The position numbers and the translations under genes were made by a program. Below, piece by piece: positions 16,605 to 25,498 of a stretch of 64,000 bases of DNA (the stretch's first letter is position 1; every line of letters begins with the position of its first letter). The notes beneath the pieces are model-generated. The model was not told the origin of the DNA and searched no databases. It saw only the letters and a program-made list of their open reading frames with translations. Source of the stretch: Anaerohalosphaeraceae bacterium (GTDB lineage Bacteria > Planctomycetota > Phycisphaerae > Sedimentisphaerales > UBA12454). The stretch is taken from the NCBI GenBank assembly GCA_021108375.1, contig JAIORA010000012.1, positions 1-64,000 on the forward strand. The letters are read 5' to 3'.

Positions 16605-16973
16605 GTGAAAACTGCATTATTGGACTCAGTAGAAAAAAAGTCGTTGAAATCGGAATTGCCCTATTTTGAAGTGGGCGATATCGTTGATGTTCACTGCCGT
16701 ATCGTTGAGGGCGAAAGAACCCGTGTTCAGATATTTACCGGCACAGTAATCGCACGCAGCGGACGCGGGACAAACGAAACCTTCACCGTTCGTAGAATTG
16801 TCAACGATGAGGGCGTAGAGAGAAAGTTCCCGATACATTCGCCAAACGTTGCCGATGTTAAGCCGATACGAAGCGGCAGGACCAGAAGAGCGAAGCTCTA
16901 CTTCCTGCGCGAGCGTAGCGGTAAGAGCGTTAAACTTGCTCAGAGAAGAACGAAGCACACTTCAGGCAAGTAA
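16605..16973 (+). CDS. rplS: 50S ribosomal protein L19
   Basis: L19 (122 residues) sits at the 30S-50S interface. It starts at GTG after CAGGAG. The sequence follows the family: FEVGDIVDVHCRIVEGERTRVQIFTGTVIA, TNETFTVRRI, GVERKFPIHSPNV and RRAKLYFLRERSGK. The length is normal apart from about five extra residues at the C-terminus. It is part of the rpsP-trmD-rplS operon. Confidence 0.97.
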   Translation: MKTALLDSVEKKSLKSELPYFEVGDIVDVHCRIVEGERTRVQIFTGTVIARSGRGTNETFTVRRIVNDEGVERKFPIHSPNVADVKPIRSGRTRRAKLYFLRERSGKSVKLAQRRTKHTSGK

Positions 16974-16974
16974 G

Positions 16975-17388
16975 ATGCGGCTCTTTAGTCCGAGCAAAAA
17001 AAAGCTACTCTCCAATAAAGACCTGCTCGGCAAATGGGGGCAGGCTCAGAGCGAACGCTTTTTGAAACGGCTGGGACACAGAGTACTGACACGAAACTTT
17101 GCCTGCAAAACTGGAGAGATTGATATTATAACTGCTTCGTCTGACGGGGCAGTTATTTTTGTTGAGGTAAAGACCAGAGCCAATGAGGATTACGCATCAG
17201 CTGAAAGTGCTATCACCGCCAGCAAGAAGCAAAAACTGGTTCGCACAGCAAGATATTTTGTGCGGCAACACAAACTGGAAGATTTGCCATTGCGTTTCGA
17301 TATTGTTATAGTAGTTCTGAACGAAAAAGGCAGGCCGGAAATACGTCATTACGAAAACGCATTTAGCCCATACGATTTAAAAAAATGA
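16975..17388 (+). CDS. YraN family (UPF0102) nuclease-fold protein
   Basis: A 137-residue protein whose ATG lies one base past the rplS stop; the frame is open further upstream only as an overlap with rplS. It carries the UPF0102 pattern: GKWGQAQSERFLKRLGHRVLTRNF, GEIDIITASSDGAVIFVEVKTR (the D..EVK core of a restriction-endonuclease-like fold), and SAITASKKQKLVRTARYF. Members are linked to DNA processing, but the exact role is unsettled. Its stop overlaps the start of the TatD gene by 4 bases. Confidence 0.9.
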   Translation: MRLFSPSKKKLLSNKDLLGKWGQAQSERFLKRLGHRVLTRNFACKTGEIDIITASSDGAVIFVEVKTRANEDYASAESAITASKKQKLVRTARYFVRQHKLEDLPLRFDIVIVVLNEKGRPEIRHYENAFSPYDLKK

Positions 17389-18155
17389 AACTCATAGACT
17401 CACACGCACATTTGACTTTTGAGCCTTTAGCTGAGGCTATCAATGCGGTTCTCGATAGGAGTATTGCCGCCGGCGTTGACGGCTGGATAACCGTTGGTAC
17501 CGACTCGAAGCAAAACGAACAAATTATTTCAATTCTTGATAAACATCCAAATCTTTTCGGAACGGTCGGAATCCATCCGCATTACGCAAAAGATGTTAGC
17601 GATAGCGACGTTGAGCGAATGAGATTATTGGCAGAGAACGAAAAGATAATCGCTATCGGCGAGACGGGGTTGGATTTTCATTATAATTTTTCAAAGCAAG
17701 ACGCACAGATTGAGCTTTTTAAAAAACAGCTTGCCATCGCTTCTGACACGAATCTACCTTTAATCATCCATAGTCGAAATGCCTTTGATAAAACAATTAA
17801 AGTACTTGATGAATTCAGCGGCTCGCTCGGCAATATCGTTTTTCACTGCTTTGGCGGAGATGCCACTCGGGCTAAGTTCATTCTCGATAGGGGCTATTAC
17901 ATTTCTTTTACCGGCATGATAACTTTCAAAAGTGCCGATTCTGCCCGGGAAGCCGCTGCCGTTGTGCCGTTGGATAGAATGATGGTTGAGACCGATTGCC
18001 CGTATATGTCGCCTGCGCCGATGCGGAAACAAAAAATCAATGAGCCTGCCCTTATGATTCACACAGCAAAAAAACTGGCCGAAATTAAAGGCGTTGGTTA
18101 CGAAACTTTCTGCAAGAGCGTAACTGAAAATACGAAAAGGTTTTTTGGGATTTAG
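17385..18155 (+). CDS. TatD family metal-dependent hydrolase
   Basis: A 256-residue TIM-barrel metallohydrolase of the TatD DNase group. Metal ligands are visible: SHAHL (residues 6-10), GEIGLD-type motif GETGLDFHYNF near 90, PLIIHSRNA (His near 128), VFHCFGG (His near 152), and METDCPYMSP (Asp near 202). Such enzymes have 3'-5' exonuclease or related activity, and the precise substrate varies. The coding sequence overlaps the YraN gene by 4 bases and ends the plus-strand cluster; it converges with prmC. Confidence 0.93.
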   Translation: MKLIDSHAHLTFEPLAEAINAVLDRSIAAGVDGWITVGTDSKQNEQIISILDKHPNLFGTVGIHPHYAKDVSDSDVERMRLLAENEKIIAIGETGLDFHYNFSKQDAQIELFKKQLAIASDTNLPLIIHSRNAFDKTIKVLDEFSGSLGNIVFHCFGGDATRAKFILDRGYYISFTGMITFKSADSAREAAAVVPLDRMMVETDCPYMSPAPMRKQKINEPALMIHTAKKLAEIKGVGYETFCKSVTENTKRFFGI

Positions 18156-18188
18156 CCACAGAGTTCACAGAGAACACAGAGTTTAAAA

Positions 18189-19061
18189 TTATTTTTTAAT
18201 CGCGGTAACGATTCGGTCGTTGTTGCTGAAATCCTTTTCAACTTTTATCTCTTTAAATATGCCGGTTGATTTGAGCATCTGTTTTATTGCATCGCCCTGG
18301 GCGCAGCCGATTTCCATTATCAACGCCCCGCCTGACTTAAGATGCGGGTCAACGCCAGCGATTATTCTGCAATAAATGTCCAGCCCCTCAACTCCGCCAT
18401 GCAGGGCAAGGGCCGGTTCGTATTTTCTGACGTTGTCTTCGAGCGATTCCATCTCGCTGGTAGTTACATAAGGCGGGTTGACTGTTATGAGAGCGAAAGG
18501 TTCGCCATTGAGTTCGGCAATTACGGGCTGGAACAAATCACCACACAAAAGCTCAACACGATTTTGCAAATCGTGCCGGGCAAGATTCTCAGCCGCGACA
18601 GCCAGAGCCTTATCGCAAATGTCGGTAGCGATTATTTTGGCATCCTTGCAGCCGGAAGCAATGGCGATAGCGACACATCCGCTACCGGTACACAAATCGC
18701 AAACGCTTTGGCTCGGCGCGTGATTCCGCAAAAATTCAATCGCCCGCTCAACCAGTAATTCAGTTTCAGGCCGAGGTACAAGGCAGTCCGGCGAAATTTT
18801 AATCGTCATCGAATAAAACTCACAACTCCCAACTAAGTATTGAACCGGCTCGTTCGCAATGCAGCGTTTCACCAATTCTCTAAGTCTGGCAAGCTTGTCG
18901 GGAGCGACAACTTTGTCGAAGTGCATATAAAGCTCAATTCGCTTCATCCCAAGAACAGAACTGATGAGCATCTCGGCACTGAGACGGGCAGAGTCTATGG
19001 CTTTTGCTTGAAAATAGTCAACCATCCAGTCGAGCAGTTTTTTTATCGTCCACTGTTCCAT
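18189..19061 (-). CDS. prmC: Release factor glutamine methyltransferase PrmC
   Basis: PrmC (290 residues) methylates the Gln of the GGQ motif of peptide chain release factors. The N-terminal helical domain is followed by the Rossmann methyltransferase: LVPRPETELLVE, DLCTGSGCVAIAIA (SAM site, residues 122-135), and VNPPYVT with the NPPY catalytic motif at residues 195-198. The C-terminus (ALIMEIGCAQGDAI) is typical. It lies 18 bases downstream of thiH and may be the last gene of the thiamine operon. Confidence 0.95.
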   Translation of the reverse strand: MEQWTIKKLLDWMVDYFQAKAIDSARLSAEMLISSVLGMKRIELYMHFDKVVAPDKLARLRELVKRCIANEPVQYLVGSCEFYSMTIKISPDCLVPRPETELLVERAIEFLRNHAPSQSVCDLCTGSGCVAIAIASGCKDAKIIATDICDKALAVAAENLARHDLQNRVELLCGDLFQPVIAELNGEPFALITVNPPYVTTSEMESLEDNVRKYEPALALHGGVEGLDIYCRIIAGVDPHLKSGGALIMEIGCAQGDAIKQMLKSTGIFKEIKVEKDFSNNDRIVTAIKK

Positions 19062-19079
19062 TATTTTAAAAATATCCCC

Positions 19080-20237
19080 TTACTTAGCAAAGGCACTGTC
19101 CCAATCTTTCCATACCGCCTCTAATCCTTTGGCTTTTAGTGCGGCAGCAACATCTTTAGCGTCTCTGTCATCGTCGATTTCAAATTGTTTCAAAGCCCCC
19201 TGCTCTGTGCCATAGCCGCCGGGATTAGTTTTGCTGCCGGCAGAGACTCTCGTTACACAAATCCGCGACATATTATCACGAAAATTGGCGCTCTCGCGAG
19301 TTGAAAGCACAATCTCAGAATCCGGAAAACAAAGCCTAAGTGCCATCATAATTTGCGAAAGCTGCGAATCGGTTACCATATGGCCAAACATTTCCTGAGC
19401 AACGTTTTCGGCTGGCCGCATTCTCGGAAACGAAAACGAAATGCGCCCCTGCCAATATCTTTTCATCAGAAAATCAGCGTGCTCGGCCATAGCAAGTGTT
19501 TGAGTTCGCCAATCGCTAAGACCGATCAAAAAGCCAAGTCCCAAACTCCTGAAACCCGCCTGACCAGCTCTGGAGAGAGTGCTGAGTCGCCAGTCGAAAT
19601 CAGATTTTGGTCCGGCCTGATGAAACTTTGCATAATCGCTGCGGTCGTACGTCTCCTGATAAACCGCGATTCCATCAATGCCGGCGGTAAAAAGTTTTGC
19701 GTAATCGCTACTGCTCATCGGATAAATTTCTATCGAGATAGAGCTGAATTTACTCCTGAGCCTCTCAGCTAACTTCACAAGATAATCAACGTCAATAAAT
19801 TTTGAGTCCTCGCCACTAACCAGAAGTATGTGCCGAAAGCCTTCGCCTGCAATGATGTCTGCTTCGGCGCAGGCGCGGGCGATACTTAGCCTGATTCTAT
19901 CGGGCGAACTTTGCGTGCTAAACGCACAATAGCTGCAACTGTTAACGCAATAGTTGGAAACGTATAACGGAGCATAAAGCTGAACCGTCGAGCCGAATCG
20001 CTGCCTTGTAATCTGCATCGACTTTTGAGCCATTGACTCAAGATAATTTTCGGCCATCGGTGAAAGCATAGTCGCCAGCCGCTTTAGACTGTATCTGCCG
20101 CAATCGGCAGCAATAGCTTTTTCAACATCACCGGCAGAGGCAGAATCAATTATCCCAGCTAAGTGCGCATTGGCTGAATCAAGCTGTTTTTCAGCGAGAA
20201 GTTTTGCGAATTCATTATCGTTCGGCGTTTTTTTCAT
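19080..20237 (-). CDS. thiH: 2-iminoacetate synthase ThiH
   Basis: ThiH (385 residues) is a radical-SAM enzyme that cleaves tyrosine to dehydroglycine (2-iminoacetate) for the thiazole of thiamine. The iron-sulfur motif CVNSCSYC (Cys 97, 101, 104) is intact, followed by HILLVSGEDSKFIDVDYL and the family's VYQETYDRSDYAKFHQAGPKSDFDWRL block and ISFSFPRMRPA. The use of ThiH rather than the oxygen-dependent glycine oxidase ThiO fits an anaerobe. It is the last thi gene, 9 bases after thiG. Confidence 0.96.
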   Translation of the reverse strand: MKKTPNDNEFAKLLAEKQLDSANAHLAGIIDSASAGDVEKAIAADCGRYSLKRLATMLSPMAENYLESMAQKSMQITRQRFGSTVQLYAPLYVSNYCVNSCSYCAFSTQSSPDRIRLSIARACAEADIIAGEGFRHILLVSGEDSKFIDVDYLVKLAERLRSKFSSISIEIYPMSSSDYAKLFTAGIDGIAVYQETYDRSDYAKFHQAGPKSDFDWRLSTLSRAGQAGFRSLGLGFLIGLSDWRTQTLAMAEHADFLMKRYWQGRISFSFPRMRPAENVAQEMFGHMVTDSQLSQIMMALRLCFPDSEIVLSTRESANFRDNMSRICVTRVSAGSKTNPGGYGTEQGALKQFEIDDDRDAKDVAAALKAKGLEAVWKDWDSAFAK

Positions 20238-20246
20238 AGTACGATT

Positions 20247-21023
20247 TTATTCCTGGCGCAAAAAACCCGTTAGTGGACTGGAAGCATCCGCGGTGTGCTT
20301 AATTGAGGCTGTCCCGGCGAGAAAAGCTTCTCTGCCTGCTTCAACAGCTTTTTTAAATGCAGCCGCCATTTTTTCCGGGTCGCCTGCGGTAGCAATTGCG
20401 GTATTAACTAAAACGGCATCGGCTCCGGTTTCCATCGCCTCGGCAGCTTGCGAAGGTGTGCCAAGGCCGGCATCGACAACTACCGGAACGCAGGATTGCG
20501 CGATTATTATTTCCAGAGACGCTTTAGTTTTCAAGCCCTGATTGGAACCGATGGGCGAGGCTAAAGGCATCACCGTTGCAACGCCAACGTCTTCAAGTCT
20601 CTTAGCAAGAACAGGGTCGGCGTTTATGTAAGGCAAAACAATAAAGCCTTCCTTAACCAAAATTTCGGCGGCCTTTAAAGTTTCAACACCATCCGGCAAA
20701 AGATAGTAAGGGTCGGGCGTAACTTCCAGCTTGAGCCATTCAACGCCGGTAGCAGCCTTTGCCAGCCTTGCCAGACGAATAGCTTCGTCAGCATTTCTTG
20801 CACCGGAAGTATTCGGCAATAACTGATACCGATTCCAATCAACCGCTGCGAGCATATCGTCGTCGGGATTGTTGATGTCAACCCGCCGCAGAGCTATCGT
20901 TACCATTTCGGTTCCGCTGGCATCAATGGCTGAGACCATAATTTTATTGGACGCATATTTGCCGGTACCTATGAACAATCTGCTCGAAAATTTTCTGTCG
21001 GCTATAATCAGTTCGCCCGCCAT
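20247..21023 (-). CDS. thiG: Thiazole synthase ThiG
   Basis: ThiG (258 residues) is a (beta/alpha)8 enzyme that joins DXP, iminoacetate and the ThiS thiocarboxylate into the thiazole phosphate. It starts at [25 protein letters not shown]; this ATG is one base past the thiS stop. The Schiff-base Lys lies in GVEWLKLEV, and the phosphate loops are in [13 protein letters not shown] and [27 protein letters not shown]. The length is normal. Confidence 0.96.
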   Translation of the reverse strand: MAGELIIADRKFSSRLFIGTGKYASNKIMVSAIDASGTEMVTIALRRVDINNPDDDMLAAVDWNRYQLLPNTSGARNADEAIRLARLAKAATGVEWLKLEVTPDPYYLLPDGVETLKAAEILVKEGFIVLPYINADPVLAKRLEDVGVATVMPLASPIGSNQGLKTKASLEIIIAQSCVPVVVDAGLGTPSQAAEAMETGADAVLVNTAIATAGDPEKMAAAFKKAVEAGREAFLAGTASIKHTADASSPLTGFLRQE

Positions 21024-21024
21024 A

Positions 21025-21234
21025 TCAACCGCCTCCCACAAGTTTTATCAATTCTATTTTTTGGCCATCAGCTAAAACCGTTTCGACAAAATCGCTGCGA
21101 CTTATAATATCGCCGTCAATTTCAGCGACAACGGTTGCCTCATCAACTTTCAAATGTTCAAGCAGCCCAGCCAAATTACCCGGCAAGTCGTCAGCAAAAT
21201 CCATCGCCTGACCATTAATTTTTAAAACTGCCAT
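21025..21234 (-). CDS. thiS: Sulfur carrier protein ThiS
   Basis: ThiS (69 residues) is a ubiquitin-fold sulfur carrier. It begins [13 protein letters not shown] and ends [10 protein letters not shown]; the terminal Gly-Gly is the part that ThiF adenylates and that receives sulfur. The [12 protein letters not shown] strand is typical. It lies between thiF and thiG. Confidence 0.93.
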   Translation of the reverse strand: MAVLKINGQAMDFADDLPGNLAGLLEHLKVDEATVVAEIDGDIISRSDFVETVLADGQKIELIKLVGGG

Positions 21235-21270
21235 ATCAATTCTCTCGTCTTTAAATCTTTAAGGGAACCT

Positions 21271-21903
21271 CTAAAACCCATCTATTATTAATTCAATTAT
21301 CGCATTACCCTGATGGCCGGCAGCAATTGTTACTCTCGGAGCAAATAGGGGAAGTCCTTTTTCGATTCCGCTTTGCCTGTCGCCTGTGATTATTAATCGG
21401 CTATTTATTTTTTCGGTCTTTATAGCGTTGCTTCTGCCGTAACCGGCTAAGCCGCTGGCGGCAACAACGATTGTGTCTTCCATTTTTGTCAGGACAGTCT
21501 CTATCAGCATCTGCTTGGCCCGGGCAGAATCGAAACACTCGGCAACAATATCGCAAGGGCGAAAAATTTCCGGGATATTGTCGCCGGTCAACTTCGTCAA
21601 AAAACCGTCTATCCGCACATAAGGATTGATGCTTTTAAGATTCTCGATTGTCGCCTGCACCTTATCGCAACCGAGTTGGTCAAGGCGATAGTTTTGCCGA
21701 TTAAGATTGCTCGGCTCGACAATATCGAAATCGGTAATTATCAGCCTGCCAACACCCATCCGAACAAGAGCAGCAGCAACATTCGAGCCAAGCCCACCGA
21801 GACCGGCAATGCCAACGGTGCTGGCGTTTAGCTTTTTGTGTACATCTGCCCCGTGCCTTTCGATAAGCATCTCATCAAACTGCTGACGTGTCAATTTTGA
21901 CAT
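21271..21903 (-). CDS. thiF: ThiS adenylyltransferase ThiF
   Basis: A 210-residue member of the short E1-like ThiF class. The nucleotide-binding motif is GIAGLGGLGSNVAAALVRMGVG, followed by ITDFDIVEPSNLNRQNY with the R of NRQ, and DKVQATIENLKSINPYV. It lacks the zinc-binding CxxC pairs and the C-terminal domain of longer MoeB-type enzymes, as in anaerobe ThiF proteins of about 200 residues. It would activate the ThiS C-terminus. It is the first gene after the TPP riboswitch. A 15-base match to the end of palindromic element family B (21262-21276) covers its stop codon. Confidence 0.9.
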   Translation of the reverse strand: MSKLTRQQFDEMLIERHGADVHKKLNASTVGIAGLGGLGSNVAAALVRMGVGRLIITDFDIVEPSNLNRQNYRLDQLGCDKVQATIENLKSINPYVRIDGFLTKLTGDNIPEIFRPCDIVAECFDSARAKQMLIETVLTKMEDTIVVAASGLAGYGRSNAIKTEKINSRLIITGDRQSGIEKGLPLFAPRVTIAAGHQGNAIIELIIDGF

Positions 21904-21918
21904 ATTTTAAGACCCTAC

Positions 21919-21950
21919 AAAAAAACGCACCCCGCAAAAGGGAGTGCGTC
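21919..21950 (-). terminator. Intrinsic terminator of the thi leader
   Basis: On the minus strand GACGCACTCCC-TTTT-GCGGGGTGCGT is followed by seven Ts. It lies between the riboswitch core and thiF, the position expected for transcriptional control by thiamine pyrophosphate. Confidence 0.88.
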
Positions 21951-21969
21951 AAGATTCTTGCCTAAAAAA

Positions 21970-22066
21970 TCCTGTGCCTTCCTTCGCAGATATTATTCCG
22001 TTCAGGTTCAAAGGGTCGCCGGTTAAAGGCCTCTCAGCCCCGATTTTTCGAGGCTCCCCTGACACT
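21970..22066 (-). promoter_or_regulatory. TPP riboswitch (THI element)
   Basis: Minus-strand sequence shows both conserved parts of the THI-box: AGGGGAGCC..GGCTGAGAGG in the 5' half, then ACCCTTTGAACCTGAACGG and ATATCTGCGAAGGAAGGCAC in the 3' half. Binding of thiamine pyrophosphate to this fold represses expression. The terminator just downstream indicates control by early termination of the thiFSGH transcript. Confidence 0.93.
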
Positions 22067-22075
22067 ATCGTTGCG

Positions 22076-22103
22076 ATTATAACACCTGACCCCGGCAAAG
22101 CAA
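22076..22103 (-). promoter_or_regulatory. Sigma-70-type promoter of the thi operon
   Basis: On the minus strand: TTGCTT (22098-22103), a 16-base spacer, and TATAAT (22076-22081). The predicted start near 22070 coincides with the 5' edge of the riboswitch, which supports both calls. Confidence 0.75.
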
Positions 22104-22154
22104 GCCATTTCGCCGGAATCTACCGCACTGCGCCCGCTAAAAGAAGCAGGACTC

Positions 22155-22183
22155 TTGTAATCAGGGCCATTTCCTAATATAAT
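22155..22183 (+). promoter_or_regulatory. Sigma-70-type promoter of glyS
   Basis: TTGTAA (22155-22160), a 17-base spacer, TATAAT (22178-22183). The start near 22190 leaves a 34-base leader with CAGGA ahead of the ATG at 22224, and is divergent from the thi promoter. Confidence 0.75.
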
Positions 22184-22223
22184 GCCTCGTTCAAGAATTT
22201 GGCTCAATTTATCAGGAAAAATT

Positions 22224-23690
22224 ATGGCAGAATTTACAAAACTCGAAGACATCGTATCGCTCTGTAAAAGACGCGGCTTCATTTTCCAATCCAGCGAAAT
22301 TTACGGCGGGCTGGCAAGCTGCTACGATTATGGGCCGCTCGGCGCTGAACTGAAGCGGAATGTCAGGAACGCGTGGTGGAAAAGCACCGTTCAAATGCGG
22401 GACGATGTTGTCGGACTCGATTGCAGCATTTTTATGCATCCGCTGGTCTGGAAAGCATCGGGCCATATTGATAAATTTGCGGACCTTATAGTCGAGTGCA
22501 AAAAGTGTAACACTCGCAGCAGAGTTGACCATCTGGTTGATAATGCCGAAGAACATACAGAACACGTCCCGGTAGAAACAGCTGAGACCGACGCGAATAA
22601 TCTCGGTAATAAAATCTGTCCGGGATGTAACAAAATCGGCAACTTCACAGAACCTATGCCTTTCAGGCTGATGTTTGAAACACAAATGGGCGCGAATATC
22701 GATGACTCTATGAAAATTTTCTTACGGCCGGAAACCGCACAGGGCATTTTCGTAAACTTCAGAAACGTACTCGACAGCACGAGAGTAAAAATTCCGTTCG
22801 GAATCGCACAGATTGGCAAGAGCTTTCGTAACGAAGTTACAACTAAAGCATTCATTTTCAGAACGAGAGAATTTGAACAGGCAGAACTCGAATTCTTCTG
22901 CGCACCGGGCGAAGATGAAAAATGGTATGAGCATTGGAAAGAATTCCGTTTCAACTGGTACGTCAATCTTGGTATCAAAAAGAAAAACCTCCGGCTCCGC
23001 GACCACGACTCCGACGAACTCGCCCACTATGCAAAGGGTTGCGTTGACGTAGAATATAAATTCCCGTTCGGCTCAGGAGACTGGCAGGAACTTGAGGGCA
23101 TCGCAAACAGAACAGACTTCGACCTCCGTCAGCATCAGCGCGGAATGAGAACGCTTAATAGTTGGTATGAAAATAAGGGCGACCTTTCGAAAATTGAGCT
23201 TAAAGAAGAATCCCCGGACTACAAGAAAGGCCCGCTTTCATATTTCAACGAAGAAACCAAAGAAAGATTCGTGCCTTACGTAATCGAGCCAAGTGCCGGC
23301 ATCGACCGAAGCACGCTGGCGTTTTTGGTGGACGCTTACGACGAAGACGAAATTAACGGCCAAAAGAGAAACCTCCTGCGATTCCATCCATCGCTTGCGC
23401 CGATAAAGGCAGCTGTTCTGCCGCTGGTTAGAAAAGATGGTATGCCGGAAATCGCAACGAAGCTCTATGATGATTTAAAAGGCTCATTCGCCTGCTTCTA
23501 TGACCAAAAGGGTGCTATCGGCAGAAGGTATCGCAGGCAGGACGAGGCAGGAACACCGTTTTGTATAACAATTGACGGACAGACAAAAGAAGATGAGACC
23601 GTTACTGTTCGCCATCGCGATAGCCTTGAGCAGGAGCGAATTTCGCTTTCAAGCGTAAAGGGATACCTGTTTGAAAAACTCGGTGTGTAA
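22224..23690 (+). CDS. glyS: Glycine--tRNA ligase, dimeric class
   Basis: A 488-residue class II aminoacyl-tRNA synthetase charging tRNA-Gly. It is the alpha2 type, not the alpha2beta2 GlyQS type. The start at MAEFTKLEDIVSLCKRRGF follows CAGGAAAA. Early motifs GFIFQSSEIYGGLASCYDYGPLG are family-typical. A CxxC/CxxC pair (CKKCNTRSR, CPGCNKIG) suggests a zinc site. Class II motif 2 is in GKSFRNEVTTKAFIFRTREFEQAELEFF, and motif 3 in EPSAGIDRSTLAFLVDAY. The anticodon-binding domain is at the C-terminus (LAPIKAAVLPLV). Confidence 0.95.
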   Translation: MAEFTKLEDIVSLCKRRGFIFQSSEIYGGLASCYDYGPLGAELKRNVRNAWWKSTVQMRDDVVGLDCSIFMHPLVWKASGHIDKFADLIVECKKCNTRSRVDHLVDNAEEHTEHVPVETAETDANNLGNKICPGCNKIGNFTEPMPFRLMFETQMGANIDDSMKIFLRPETAQGIFVNFRNVLDSTRVKIPFGIAQIGKSFRNEVTTKAFIFRTREFEQAELEFFCAPGEDEKWYEHWKEFRFNWYVNLGIKKKNLRLRDHDSDELAHYAKGCVDVEYKFPFGSGDWQELEGIANRTDFDLRQHQRGMRTLNSWYENKGDLSKIELKEESPDYKKGPLSYFNEETKERFVPYVIEPSAGIDRSTLAFLVDAYDEDEINGQKRNLLRFHPSLAPIKAAVLPLVRKDGMPEIATKLYDDLKGSFACFYDQKGAIGRRYRRQDEAGTPFCITIDGQTKEDETVTVRHRDSLEQERISLSSVKGYLFEKLGV

Positions 23691-23746
23691 GGATAGCAGT
23701 TGTCCTAAAATATCTGAAAATAATAGTTTTGGGAAAGGCAAAAAAA

Positions 23747-23938
23747 ATGAAAAAGCTATACCTTTCAAGAGATGAGAAGAAAATCTTCGGCCTGTGCGGC
23801 GGACTGGCCGAAGTGTTTGACATCGACCCGACAATAGTCCGGCTATGCCTGATATTTGCTACTTTAGCAACCGGAATTTTGCCTTTTGTGTTAACTTACA
23901 TAATCGCCGGCATCATAACGCCTAATGAGCCGGTATAA
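23747..23938 (+). CDS. PspC-domain small membrane protein
   Basis: A 63-residue protein. The ATG at 23747 has GGAAAGG eight bases upstream. It consists of one PspC domain: KKLYLSRDEKKIFGLCGGLAEVFDIDPTIVR, then a hydrophobic hairpin (LCLIFATLATGILPFVLTYIIAGIITP). PspC proteins sit in the cytoplasmic membrane and are tied to envelope stress in proteobacteria; stand-alone copies like this are common elsewhere with unknown partners. Confidence 0.88.
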   Translation: MKKLYLSRDEKKIFGLCGGLAEVFDIDPTIVRLCLIFATLATGILPFVLTYIIAGIITPNEPV

Positions 23939-23968
23939 ATTTTTGGAGGCTCCCTCAGGGATTTAAAA

Positions 23969-25477
23969 ATGCCTGACAATTTAACACGAATTTGCAACCT
24001 TAAAGACAACGTAGGAAAAATCGTAACCCTCGGCGGATGGGTATATCATTGTCGGCCGGGCGGGAAAGTTATATTCCTTGTTCTTCGCGATGGCAGCGGA
24101 CTGTGCCAATGCGTTATCGAAAAGGCCAATATAACAGAGGAGCTTTTCGACCAATTGAAACATCTCTCAACCGAGTCATCACTTACCGTAACCGGCACAG
24201 CAAAAAAAGACGCTCGCAGCACCGGAGGATACGAACTAGCTGTTACCGACGCAAAAATTCTGTGCCCGTCAAAAGATTATCCGATAACGCCAAAATCACA
24301 CGGCACAGACTTCCTGCTGAAAAATCGCCATTTGCATCTCCGCTCACAAAAAACGTGGTGTATCGGCAGAATCCGCCATACGCTTATCGACGCAATCCGC
24401 ACTTTTTTTAACAGTAACGGCTTTACGCTCGTCGATACCCCAATACTAACGGGAATCGCTGGCGAGGAAGCTGGGAGTCTTTTTGAGGTTGACTATTTCG
24501 GTCAGCCCGCACACCTTACGCAAACCGGACAACTGCATCTCGAATCAGCGACGATGAGTTTCGGAAAAGTCTATTGTTTTGGCCCAACGTTTCGCGCAGA
24601 AAAAAGTAAAACTCGCAGACACCTTACAGAATTCTGGATGGTCGAGCCGGAAGTAGCGTTCATCGACCTTGATGGCCTGCTGGAGCTATCTGAAAATTTC
24701 GTAGCATCGCTCGTAACTGCTGTACTGAAAAATAATAGAGCAGAACTCCAAACACTTGGTGCCGACATCGAAGCCCTCAAAAAAATCACTGCCCCCTTCT
24801 ATCGGCTAACTTACACCGAAGCGGTCGATATACTAACCAGCAAAAAAACGGTTGATTTTTTCGCAACCCAACTGGAAGATTTCAAAACGCAAAAACAATC
24901 ACTGCTGAAAAAAATAGACAGCCTTCAAGGCGAATCCGAAACCGCAAACAAGCAATGGAAAAAGGATAAGCTCGCAGCGGAGTTGATAGATGCTCGTGCT
25001 GAACTTGGCGAAATTGAAATAAAAATCGAAAATAATCCCAAACACGCAGAACTGGCCGTCAACTTCCAATGGGGCAAAGACCTCGGCGGCAGCAATGAAA
25101 CCATTATAAGTATGATGCACGACAAACCTGTCTTCGTTACGCATTACCCCGCAGCTGCCAAAGCGTTCTATATGAAGCAAAATTTAGATAACGCAGACAT
25201 TGTTAATAACTTTGATATGCTCGCGCCAGCAGGCTTTGGCGAAATTATTGGCGGCTCAATGCGCGAGGACGATTATGAAAAATTGCTCAACAAAATAAAT
25301 GCTCAAGAATATGACTTGGAAAATTATCAATGGTATCTCGACCTCAGACGTTACGGCTCAGTTCCTCACGGCGGGTTCGGCCTGGGAGTCGAAAGAACGC
25401 TGGCGTGGCTCACCGGCGAAAAGCACATCCGCCAATGTATCGCTTTCCCGAGAATGACCGACAAAATTATGATTTAA
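23969..25477 (+). CDS. asnS: Asparagine--tRNA ligase with coiled-coil insertion
   Basis: AsnRS (502 residues) has an OB-fold anticodon-binding domain (VGKIVTLGGWVYHCRPGGK) and a class II catalytic domain: TPILTGIAGEEAGSLFEVDYF, FGPTFRAEKSKTRRHLTEFWMVEPE (motif 2, with the AsnRS-type TRRHLTEFW), and GFGLGVERTLAWLTG (motif 3). An insertion of about 70 charged residues (roughly 291-363, including FKTQKQSLLKKIDSLQGE) between TYTEAVDIL and NFQWGKDLGG is predicted coiled coil. CAGGGA precedes the ATG. Confidence 0.95.
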   Translation: MPDNLTRICNLKDNVGKIVTLGGWVYHCRPGGKVIFLVLRDGSGLCQCVIEKANITEELFDQLKHLSTESSLTVTGTAKKDARSTGGYELAVTDAKILCPSKDYPITPKSHGTDFLLKNRHLHLRSQKTWCIGRIRHTLIDAIRTFFNSNGFTLVDTPILTGIAGEEAGSLFEVDYFGQPAHLTQTGQLHLESATMSFGKVYCFGPTFRAEKSKTRRHLTEFWMVEPEVAFIDLDGLLELSENFVASLVTAVLKNNRAELQTLGADIEALKKITAPFYRLTYTEAVDILTSKKTVDFFATQLEDFKTQKQSLLKKIDSLQGESETANKQWKKDKLAAELIDARAELGEIEIKIENNPKHAELAVNFQWGKDLGGSNETIISMMHDKPVFVTHYPAAAKAFYMKQNLDNADIVNNFDMLAPAGFGEIIGGSMREDDYEKLLNKINAQEYDLENYQWYLDLRRYGSVPHGGFGLGVERTLAWLTGEKHIRQCIAFPRMTDKIMI

Positions 25478-25498
25478 AGTCTTTGCTCGCCCACTGAC

